Shown: piece after piece, positions 48,501 to 55,708 of the stretch | Layout: each line of letters opens with the position of its first letter | Position numbering within the stretch: the first letter of the stretch is position 1 | Source of the DNA: Erythrocercus mccallii | Taxonomy: Eukaryota > Chordata > Aves > Passeriformes > Dicruridae | Length of the DNA stretch: 64,000 bases | Direction of reading: 5' to 3' | Assembly: GCA_013397435.1 (NCBI GenBank) | Contig: VZRG01000773.1 | Coordinates: 202,278-266,277 of the forward strand | Notes under the pieces: model-generated | Databases searched by the model: none | What the model was told of the DNA's origin: nothing | What the model saw: only the letters and a program-made list of their open reading frames with translations | Position numbers and translations under genes: made by a program

Positions 48501-50197
48501 AAAGAGAGAGCTGGCAGGAGGAAGGAGCCTGGAGCAGAGCTGGATAGGTTCAAGGTCCTCTGCACATGTCACTGTTGTATGTGAGCCTGCATCAGTTGCT
48601 TGTTGGATCTGCTTTGGGGATTTCGTTGGGGGTGCTTTAAAAAAAAAAACTTCTGTCTTGAACTGATGTCCTCTGTGACCCCTTGTTGCCCACTGCTCTC
48701 AGTCATACCCAGCACCGTCAGAGCTGAAGTTGATGGGGCTTGAACTTTTGACTCATTATGTGTCACAGCATTTGTCAGGAACATAAGGCTTTGGTAGGAG
48801 AATCACAGTTATTTTTAACAGTAGAAGAAAAATGAAGCAGACTGAGTGCCTCCTGGTGAAGACGGAGCTGAGAGACACAGATTACGTGCAAACTTTGTAC
48901 TTGGACGTGAACTAGTCCCAAAAGAGTTTATAGAGAGCCTGTTGCTCTTTTCTAATTGATGCAGGTGTTGATGACATTTTACCAGCTGGAAATTCTGGAA
49001 GAAGATGTAATTCTCAATTGGTTCTCTTTGCGGGACACGTCTGACAAGGGAAAGCAGCTTCGTAAAAACCAACGGGTGAGTCCCAAAGATGTTGGGAGAG
49101 GCCAGGGTGGGGGGAGAGAGACAGTCAACAGCTGCTGAAAGAAACTTCGAGTGAAGTTTGGTGTCATTGTTACCTTCTGTGGAGCAGCTGCCATCACATG
49201 GTAGGCCAAGAAACACACCAGTGCACTAAGCAACACAGATTTGTTCTCCAGAACAGGCATTTCTGTACGTTCTGCCATAATCATCCTGTTTGGATGAGGA
49301 ATGGAGGTAGTATGAGGATTGTTTCTAGTGGGCTCTCTGTAGCAGGAGGCCAGCACTTTCTAGAGTAGCAGCACGGCTTCTCTAAGCCAACACCCATTTG
49401 AAATGGGCTTTAGGCCAATGCCCTGTGTGCTGGCCCCATGCAAGTCCTTTGAAGCTTTCATTCCTGGCTCAGCAGTCCCTTCACATATATTTCTAAGCAT
49501 TTGCTGTACTGAGTGGTTTCATTTGGCTTCTGTTGCAAGGAGCATATAAACTTCCCTCCTCCATCAGGTAGAACTTTGTGCTGCAGTTTGAGCCCTGTTC
49601 CAGTCCTCCTCCCTGGATCTGGGAGGGAAGTAGAAGAAAAAAAAGCCATCTGAAGAACAACTTTGTTCAAGACCTTTGCAAAGTCAGCTATCAGTATAGG
49701 TCAGCAGTGCTTGCAGCTGCTTGTTCAAGCCCAGTTAAAATGTAAAATAATCTGCCTTTTTAATAGCAGTTTCTGAGGCACAAGTTTTTTTTCCCAGCAG
49801 AGTTTTCCTAACGTGTCAGCTAAGGTGCAGCTGCCATTGCTTTGCCCTCAAGCTCTGAAAAGCTCTCAAACTTTTGTCTTTTTGCTGGGTGTTGGAGGGA
49901 TCTGACTGGAGGAATCTCCTTTAGGACTTGAATGAATCTGTATTTATCTGTGGCATCCCAGTTGTTTTTTCACCTAATTGTCTCTCAATCTGCCTTCATT
50001 TCTGTTTCTTCTGGAAACACTTTATCTTTCTTGTGCATAATAGCGATGCTCACTCACAGTGTATTTGTTGAGCATTTCCAGCATCTCTTAGGTGTCAGTT
50101 GTTACCCAATTACGTTTCATTCTCTCTGCAGCTCCAGAAGTTTATCCAGTGGCTGGAGGAGGCAGAAGAGGAGTCGTCTGACGGCGACCAAGACTGA
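33127..50197 (+). CDS. EIF2B5: EIF2B5, eIF2B epsilon subunit (complete, 16 coding exons, 707 aa)
   Basis: The product is the catalytic subunit of eIF2B, the cytosolic decameric exchange factor that reloads eIF2 with GTP and is inhibited by phosphorylated eIF2-alpha. The exons (33127-33279, 34405-34529, 34886-35071, 35168-35345, 36545-36625, 37303-37380, 37461-37773, 38439-38584, 38877-39012, 39469-39570, 40197-40304, 41182-41272, 42056-42179, 47314-47439, 48965-49075, 50132-50197) join without a phase error into 2,124 bases including the stop. Human EIF2B5 has 721 residues. Domains: a nucleotidyltransferase-like fold (about residues 30-330), left-handed beta-helix hexapeptides (about 335-450), an acidic linker (about 450-530) and the W2/HEAT catalytic domain (about 536-707). 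The chosen ATG has GCGGCGATGG context and gives MAARG, like the human MAAP start; an in-frame ATG at 33055 would add 24 Arg-rich residues. Confidence 0.98.
33280..34404 (+). other. EIF2B5: EIF2B5 intron 1
   Basis: It begins within the CpG island and becomes AT-rich from about 33650. Nothing but splice signals and a T run before the acceptor is recognised. Confidence 0.85.
34405..34529 (+). CDS. EIF2B5: EIF2B5 exon 2
   Basis: It encodes ALLPMANVAMIDYTLEFL through FVFCCWKSAEIKEHL of the nucleotidyltransferase-like fold, between a T-rich acceptor and a GTAAGA donor. It ends with two bases of a Gln codon. Confidence 0.97.
34886..35071 (+). CDS. EIF2B5: EIF2B5 exon 3
   Basis: It encodes KSKWCRHTSPNTVRF and the conserved DLYRSLGDVLRDVDAK and SDFILVTGDVVSN, the core of the nucleotidyltransferase-like domain. 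Confidence 0.97.
35168..35345 (+). CDS. EIF2B5: EIF2B5 exon 4
   Basis: It encodes KNVSVMTMIFKESSPGHHAR through TNRVLHYQRTQGLKRFRFPM. It lies only 96 bases after exon 3 and has a GTGCGT donor. Confidence 0.97.
35346..36544 (+). other. EIF2B5: EIF2B5 intron 4, contains a CR1 fragment
   Basis: A 1.2 kb intron; the only recognisable element is the CR1 fragment at 35714-35893. Confidence 0.85.
35714..35893 (-). mobile_element. CR1 LINE 3' fragment
   Basis: TTTAGGTTGGAAAAGACCTC, AGAGTCCAACC and CCTCCCTGGGCAGTCCATTC are in the order expected of the reverse complement of the CR1 3' end. The element therefore lies on the minus strand, with its 3' end at the left. It is 5'-truncated, as most CR1 copies are, and its terminal octamer repeat has decayed. 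CR1 is the dominant LINE of birds. Confidence 0.85.
36545..36625 (+). CDS. EIF2B5: EIF2B5 exon 5
   Basis: Twenty-seven codons, SLFQNSIENVEVRHDLLD and then CHISICSPQ, matching the human VRYDLLDCHISICSPQ block. Phase 0 at both ends or in frame with its neighbours. Confidence 0.97.
37303..37380 (+). CDS. EIF2B5: EIF2B5 exon 6
   Basis: Twenty-six codons, VAELFTDNFDYQTRDDFVRG and LLVNEE, nearly identical to human. The intron to exon 7 is only 80 bases. Confidence 0.97.
37461..37773 (+). CDS. EIF2B5: EIF2B5 exon 7, end of NT domain and first hexapeptides
   Basis: This is the longest coding exon. It encodes VLGNQIHMYVTTEEYGA, RRWVYPLTPEMNFTDD and the first beta-helix turns VSLGHGSVLEENVLIGQG and TVIGSNCSITNSVIGQNC. 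Confidence 0.97.
38439..38584 (+). CDS. EIF2B5: EIF2B5 exon 8, hexapeptide repeats
   Basis: It encodes DRVTLDGAVLWDRVHIA through VKEKVKLKAHCVLSSQ, further turns of the left-handed beta-helix. Donor GTGAGC. Confidence 0.96.
38877..39012 (+). CDS. EIF2B5: EIF2B5 exon 9, last beta-helix turn and acidic stretch
   Basis: It encodes VVVGPDIILSEGTVISLHPP and then the acidic DEEEEDDDQFSDDSG, matching the start of the acidic linker in human. Confidence 0.97.
39469..39570 (+). CDS. EIF2B5: EIF2B5 exon 10, linker
   Basis: It encodes YNKKDVGSEGRGYLWKADD followed by an acidic run ending QRQSLWG. The GYLWK and LW motifs are shared with human; the residues between them are variable. Confidence 0.95.
40197..40304 (+). 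CDS. EIF2B5: EIF2B5 exon 11, Ser/Glu-rich linker
   Basis: It encodes MQSEEESESDSDLSMGSEEP and DSRAASPQLDDIK, like human [20 protein letters not shown]. It has several candidate CK2 and proline-directed phosphorylation sites. Confidence 0.96.
41182..41272 (+). CDS. EIF2B5: EIF2B5 exon 12, start of W2 domain
   Basis: It encodes FQNEVLGTLQRGEEENISCD and NLVLEINSL, the strongly conserved start of the catalytic C-terminal domain. Acceptor ttcattag, donor GTGAGT. Confidence 0.97.
42056..42179 (+). CDS. EIF2B5: EIF2B5 exon 13
   Basis: It encodes YAYNIGLKEMMQVLSKVILE and FPLQQLDANLDSQNYF of the W2 HEAT-like helices. A 5.1 kb intron follows, the largest in the gene. Confidence 0.97.
42180..47313 (+). 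other. EIF2B5: EIF2B5 intron 13 (5.1 kb)
   Basis: This is by far the largest EIF2B5 intron. It is unique-looking sequence with only short chance open frames; I recognise no repeat or nested gene. Confidence 0.75.
47314..47439 (+). CDS. EIF2B5: EIF2B5 exon 14
   Basis: Forty-two codons, LLKNWTPLFKNYIKRASDHL through CAIEEFFLEHDSLCTSIAK, in phase 0 at both ends. Confidence 0.97.
48078..48113. repeat. 18-bp tandem duplication
   Basis: AGAGCTCTCCTAGAGCCT occurs twice head to tail without any difference, which suggests a recent duplication. Confidence 0.9.
48965..49075 (+). CDS. EIF2B5: EIF2B5 exon 15
   Basis: It encodes VLMTFYQLEILEEDVILNWF, the first aromatic/acidic box, then SLRDTSDKGKQLRKNQR. 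These conserved boxes contact eIF2. Confidence 0.97.
50132..50197 (+). CDS. EIF2B5: EIF2B5 exon 16, C-terminus and stop
   Basis: It encodes LQKFIQWLEEAEEESSDGDQ, Asp and TGA at 50195-50197. This is the second aromatic/acidic box that ends eIF2B epsilon, with SSDGDQD where human has SSEDD. Confidence 0.97.
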   Translation, partial: LQKFIQWLEEAEEESSDGDQD

Positions 50198-51532
50198 CAT
50201 GGTGGCTCAGCATGCGAAGAGGCTCTCACTGCCTTTCTGGGCCAAGTGGGCAGGGCGAGATCAATGCCAGTGCATGGTGTGTAGATGTGGGGCCTGACAT
50301 CGAAGTGACTGACAATCCCATCATTAATTCAGTTGTGTGTTCCCAACTTTGCCACTTCCCTTCCTCCCTCATTTGCACTTTATGTTGCAACCCAGTATAA
50401 AAACTATAAGGGAAAAGCAGGAGGCAGTGATACCTAAAATCCCTCTGGATATGATGTACTATAAGCTGCATTTTGGGAGGTCCTTGTTACTAATACAAAG
50501 GGAGAGAATAGATGCAAATGCATACGATGCCCCTGTAGATCTAACCATCAGGGTTGTGGAAGAATGGTCATACAGCTAAGGTATTTGGAGTCATTGTTGC
50601 TTCTGGAGCGAAGGGAACTCCTTCTGAAGAGACACTGGCAAGGTTGGTGGGTAAGAGCATGCGGATTAGGATCTGGAGTGCAGGACTAGAATTCAGGAGT
50701 TCTTGTGCCTGGAGAAGATGCAGTTGTCTGAGGATGCCCAAGGCATTTTGCAGCCTAGAAGGCACTTCTGTGATCTTTCCAAAAGGGAAAATCTCTTGCC
50801 ATCTGCCATGCTAGGATCTAATACAAATTGCATAGCGGAGTTGGTAAAACCATGTGTTTCCCATGCTGTAGAACTGGGGGTGATGTGTGCTCAGCTTCCC
50901 CACAGGGTTGCTTGGTGGTGGATGGCTGTACGGATCACCATATCCTGCATGTGATTGTTCTTCTGTGCCCCCAGCTTAGCAGACATGTTGTAGAGAAATG
51001 TCTGTTTCTTTATTTTTTTTATGAAAAGGGAGCAGAGGTGCCTGGCTCCTCCCACTGCACCAACTACACTTGTGTTTTGCCCTGGGGGGAAAAATTGACT
51101 GCACCAGCTGCTTTGAGGAGAGTGCAAGTTCCTAAGTTCTGCTCCATTGTGAAAAGGAGTGAATGATATTTTCTTCAGCAGTACACGGTCTGTGTATCCA
51201 CATAATTTCAGTTATAAAAGCTTGCTTACTTCATGGCCATTTATCTACCTAAAAGCTTTTCTCAGACAGCAGGGAAAGTGCTGCAAACCCACTGTGAGGC
51301 TCTGCAGCTGCAGAGCAGCTCGGCAGGCAGCAGGGAGTGAGTGTGCCTCTGGCTCAGACAATGTGTGGCAGCAGCCAGGCCTTTAAGAACAGCTTACTTG
51401 GAAGTGTCACTGTGCTGTGTTCTCCCCTGCTCTCAACAGTGAAAAGAGTACCACAACCATCAGCTTGTGTTCATAGGGGGGTTATTTTTTGGATGTGCTG
51501 ACCTTGCCTCTGCCTCTTCAGGAGGAGCATGG

Positions 51533-51538
51533 AATAAA
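51533..51538 (+). terminator. EIF2B5: Polyadenylation signal AATAAA (proximal, EIF2B5)
   Basis: A canonical hexamer about 1.34 kb after the stop, with a weaker G-rich downstream region. It is a possible alternative 3' end. Confidence 0.4.
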
Positions 51539-51828
51539 GCCTTTGCAGGGGGAAATGCACTGGAGCTGCCCACTCAGGATATTTACTTGGCCGTTCCGTG
51601 GTGTCACAGTTGTCAGTGAGGGGACAGCATTAGATGCTGGAGACCAGGGATACTGCCTCTAAAAAGCTGATGTTCAGGCAGGGCCATCTTGTGCACTCAC
51701 ACTATCAGTTGCCAGGATTATGCATAAATGTCCTTGTTTTCTGACATTGCAGACTCAGTCTTGTAAATGTTGGGGAAATAGTTGGTATCTGATTTTTCTG
51801 TATCTGCCAATATTTAATTCAGGGAGCA

Positions 51829-51834
51829 AATAAA
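51829..51834 (+). terminator. EIF2B5: Polyadenylation signal AATAAA (distal, EIF2B5)
   Basis: A canonical hexamer followed by TGGTGTTA and a T-rich, GT-rich stretch at about 51844-51875, a typical downstream element. Confidence 0.6.
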
Positions 51835-52900
51835 AACTATCCTGGTGTTACCAGCTTGTTTGCTTTTTTTGGCTTGGAATTGTATGTCTCCAATTTTACA
51901 TGCCTGAGCAGGGCTTCATGTGTAAGTCAAATAACTCATCACTGATTTTTCCTCAGATTTTAAGCATACAATAGGCACATAGGAAATCAACACAGCATTG
52001 AATCGGTGAAAGTATTTGATGTTAACTCATGAACCCTGTTTGCAACTAGAGAACAATTAATTAAAACTTCTGAACTTGGAATCCTGAAGTGGGTGAGGTT
52101 TGGTTTTGTACAGAATTATGTTGCAAAGATGAACCTTAAAGCCAAAGAAATCTGTTATCATTTGTCATTATGGGAATTGCTGGGAATGTTGGCTGATATG
52201 TCCTGCATTGTGCCCTCCTGATGCTGGGAAATAGGAACTGGCAGAGGCAGGGAAGGGCAGCTACAGTAAAACCATTCACAAACCAGCTGAAAGACTTGGT
52301 AATTTTAAAATCTCCTTGGACATCTCAATTATTTTTTTTTCCTTTTACAGAGTAAAGATGGCTTAAGAATAAATTTAACATGTAGTGCTGTGAATAGCTC
52401 TGTTTTGCCAGACATTCTTGATTATTTCTGCCAAGTAACAATTCCACTTTTGTTTTTTTCCACATTTCTTCCTCCTTTGCTCCAACTTCATGGTATGAGC
52501 TGCTTTTTTACCTGGGAGTTAAAATGCATGGGGAGAATGTTGCTCTATGGCCACATCCTTCAGGCCTTGTTGGTCTGTGTGGTGGGATAGTTTTACAGAT
52601 GCCAAGAATGGAGTAGCAAAAAGAAAACAAATTAGGACACTTGATAGTCTCCAAGTATCCTTATGTACTGATTCATATTGTACTTTTTAAAGGAGTATTT
52701 ACTACATTGCTGAAGTGTAGGGTGGGTTTCATGCTTTCTTGCTGCAGTCAAGATGTTTTTTTGGTTGGAAGACTAGAAATGCCTGTGAGAGTAATCTTGA
52801 ATGTGGAATCATTGCTACCCATCTCTGAGCAATGTAAGCGGTAAGTATTTTATTTTCCTAAGGCTATAATAATCAACTTGTCTGACTTCTCATCTGACAG

Positions 52901-52959
52901 GGATGGATGGATGGATGGATGGATGGATGGATGGATGGATGGATGGATGGATGGATGGA
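52901..52959. repeat. (GGAT)n microsatellite
   Basis: Fourteen full uninterrupted GGAT units plus a partial one. Perfect tetranucleotide arrays of this length are usually length-polymorphic. Confidence 0.97.
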
Positions 52960-53988
52960 ACTGGGTGTTCCTGTATCAAACCCATAACTTCAGTTAACAA
53001 TAGTAACTCTTTAAAAAGAATATAATCGTTTGGTGTTGCTTAAAGGTGTAAGTGATGGAACTCAAGTACATCCACCTCTGCTTTGGGCTGTTCCAAGATG
53101 CACTAAAATGTCTGAAGCCTGCTTCTGTAAGGAGAAGCAACATTATCAATGCTGCAATTTTTAGGTTGCAATAATTGCAAAAATAAGCCAACAGGCAGTT
53201 CAGAAACTTCCTTGTAGACCTTGGAGTGCACAGCACAATCCCCTCCTGCTAATTTCTTTGGCACTGTGTTCTTAGCTTCCATTCAGTGAATCATACAGCA
53301 CAAGGCCTCTGTGAGCAGTGAAACCGATCTATCATTGAGTCTATTCAGGCACTTGGCCTGTTTTAAAAGAAAAGGCAGCTGTAGCAATGAGATTTCCTCT
53401 ACTACCACCCTGGGGAATGTGGCACCCCTCCCCTGAGCTGCATGTGCTCCGTGGGAGCTCAGCACTACTGAAAATTGCCCTGTTGGTAACAAAGGTAACA
53501 AATTTGTGACCCTTTTGGTAACAAATACAAAGGTAGTGTGTACAATACAGGCTCCAAGGTGCCTCCAGGGCTGTGCTGGGAGGTGGGTAAGACAGTGACC
53601 CTACCAGGGGCAGACTGGGATTCTTTCACATGTGCCTGCTTTTGGGGCAGGGAGGTGTTGCAAAAAGAGTTTAAGATTAGCTCTGTCAGGGTTGACACAG
53701 GAAAAAGTAACTTAAACTAAACTTTTCCATTCCTGACCTGGATTCCTCATTTCAGGTACACCAGCTTTTACCACAGAGCTCCGAGCATAAGGAAATTACA
53801 ATCTTCCAAGAGTTGATGTGGAAACATGGGAGAGTCTCAGACCTCAGCTTCTGCTTACCTGAGGACTTCCCTTGAATTTTTTTTTTTTCAGTTTAATGTC
53901 AGGTTCTTCCCCCAGTCTAGCAGTGCTGCCCAGGTAATTACTAGCAATGCCTGCAGGACTCTTTAATGCATTAGGAGGCTTATTTAGC

Positions 53989-55032
53989 TCAGCCTGCCTG
54001 CTCGCCTGAGGAACTTGGCCCTGTTCCCTGTAGCATCTCTCTGGCTCCTTTTCCTACGGCAGGGGAGTCTAGTCTGAAGGCTGATCTAGTCTTATGCCTT
54101 GTGCAGGCCCATGTTGTGGTGTTTCCTCTGCATTTGTTCCTTCTAATCCAGGATAGTGCAAGGCAGTTCTTGCCCTTCCTGTTGGTGGGTGTTCCCAAAA
54201 CTCCATCCACCCCAGCTTTGCTCTCAGCCACAACTCCGGGAAACTGCTGATGGAGATGGTTCCTTGGTGTCTGCTGCATGCTGGCAAGGTGTGCAGAGGG
54301 GAAACCAGACAGCCTGAGACTGCTGTGGAAGAGAGGCAAGTCCAAGGGGTTGGGGTCACAGTGCTGATGACTATAGCTAAGAATGTGCTGGGGTCCGGGG
54401 AGATAGGGGATGGGAAAAAACCACACAGCCAAAGGGTGCCTCTTGAAGAAGCCATGGTACGTGGAACAGAGGATGCTCATAAAGAGCAAAGTGTCTTCTT
54501 GGTGAGGAAAAGGTCTGAGTACAGGGGTTAGTTCTTGGATGGTGACAAGGGGTTCAGAGGGAAGCCTCAGCTGGAGAGGTGGTAGTCCTTGTGTGTGGTG
54601 GCCATCTGAGACAGTACAGGGAGCTCTAAGGGGTCTGTACATGGAAGGATAGAGATGGATATGCCTCATGTTTTGTAAGCTGTACTGATGGGGCACATAG
54701 CCGTATGAGGAGCATGGGGAAGACTGGAAGTGTGTGATAAAGGACCAGGGCTGCAGGGATAGAAGGCGAGCCCTGGGGTGTGGACAGGAGCAGAGGTCGT
54801 GGGACACAGGAATGAGCCTGTGAAGCAGCATCAGAGGGTGTAAAGGGCGTGTGAAAGTGAATGCGGGTGGGGAGCCTGGGAGAGGTATATTCCCAGCTGG
54901 CACTGGGAATGTGGGTGCACGGGGAGTACCACGCCGTGGATAGGGGGATGTGGATGTATAAATGCCAATGCACCCACGAGCGATGGTGCTGGGCTGGGGC
55001 AGTCGCAGGGGCCATGCACGCACATGAGGCAC
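53989..55032 (-). other. 347-codon open reading frame, antisense, function unknown
   Basis: An uninterrupted ATG-to-stop frame on the minus strand, in a region otherwise without genes. The ATG lies 510 bases from the DVL3 ATG, pointing the other way, where a divergent promoter transcript would run. The predicted protein is rich in Pro, Ser, Leu and His, has no signal peptide, membrane helix or repeat that I recognise, and resembles no family. ATTAAA hexamers lie 22 bases past the stop (53967-53962) and at 53897-53892. It may be non-coding RNA or chance. Confidence 0.2.
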
Positions 55033-55039
55033 AGCAGCA

Positions 55040-55541
55040 GCGGGGGTGCATGGATGCGGAGGGGGGTCAGGTCCAAATGAGAGGGTCGGTTCCAGCGAAG
55101 GGGGGGTCTCCTATCGGCCGGGATCTGGCTCGGGGGCAGGGTGCGGGCCAGCATCGTGGCGGGATCTGGGCACAAGCTCAGGGGCTGCCCGCTGAGCCGG
55201 GTCCCGGCCCGTGGCGGGTGCCGGTCCGGGGTCGGTCCCGCTCCGCGCCGCGGCCCCGCGGGGCGNNNNNNNNNNNNNNNNNNNNNNNNNNNNNNNNNNN
55301 NNNNNNNNNNNNNNNNNNNNNNNNNNNNNNNNNNNNNNNNNNNNNNNNNNNNNNNNNNNNNNNNNNNNNNNNNNNNNNNNNNNNNNNNNNNNNNNNNNNN
55401 NNNNNNNNNNNNNNNNNNNNNNNNNNNNNNNNNNNNNNNNNNNNNNNNNNNNNNNNNNNNNNNNNNNNNNNNNNNNNNNNNNNNNNNNNNNNNNNNNNNG
55501 CGGAGGCAGAGGCGGGGGCCTGGCGGCCGGGCAGGGGCGCC
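55040..55541. promoter_or_regulatory. DVL3: CpG-rich DVL3 promoter, interrupted by gap
   Basis: Extremely GC-rich sequence flanks the N run up to the DVL3 start. The core promoter and most of the 5' UTR fall in the gap. No motif can be assigned reliably. Confidence 0.6.
55266..55499. other. Assembly gap, 234 N
   Basis: A run of N inside a GC-rich island. Any open frame crossing it is artificial. Confidence 1.
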
Positions 55542-55708
55542 ATGGCGGCGGCCGAGACGAAGATCATTTACCACCTGGACGAGCAGGAGACGCCGTACCT
55601 GGTGAAGCTGCCGATCCCGGCCGAGCGCGTCACCCTCGGCGACTTCAAGGGGCTCCTCAACCGCCCCAACTACAAGTTCTACTTCAAGTCCATGGACGAC
55701 GACTTCGG
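55542..55708 (+). CDS. DVL3: DVL3, first coding exon (DIX domain, partial gene)
   Basis: Dishevelled-3 is a cytoplasmic adaptor that polymerises through its DIX domain and relays Frizzled signals to the beta-catenin and planar-polarity branches. The exon encodes 55 codons plus two bases: MAAAETKIIYHLDEQETPYL, VKLPIPAERVTLGDFKG, then YKFYFKSMDDDF, the first two thirds of the DIX domain. SMDDDFG is the DVL3 form; DVL1 and DVL2 have SMDQDFG, and the DVL1 insertion before YKFFFK is absent. Position next to EIF2B5 agrees. The start has GCGCCATGG context. Human DVL3 begins MGETKI, so this protein carries two extra Ala. The donor is GTGAGC at 55709. Exon 2 (VVKEEIS and so on) is not in the window. 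Confidence 0.95.

Larger units (their letters stand above)
47440..50131 (+). other. EIF2B5: EIF2B5 introns 14 and 15
   Basis: Intron 14 is 47440-48964 and intron 15 is 49076-50131. Intron 14 contains an exact 18-bp tandem duplication (48078-48113). Nothing else is recognised. Confidence 0.75.
50198..51855 (+). other. EIF2B5: EIF2B5 3' UTR (end inferred)
   Basis: Sequence after the stop runs to two AATAAA signals, at 51533-51538 and 51829-51834. The second is followed within 40 bases by GT- and T-rich sequence typical of a cleavage site, so the longest 3' UTR would be about 1.65 kb. Use of either site is inferred. Confidence 0.6.
51856..55265. other. EIF2B5-DVL3 intergenic region
   Basis: About 3.4 kb with a (GGAT)n array, several T runs and a long minus-strand open frame (53989-55032), listed separately. 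The last 300 bases become CpG-rich and merge into the DVL3 promoter. No known gene is recognised. Confidence 0.7.

Noticed and set aside
53877..55032. Processed retrocopy with poly(A) tail
   Set aside because: The A run follows ATTAAA by only three bases, there is no visible target-site duplication, no parent protein is recognised and such copies are rare in birds.
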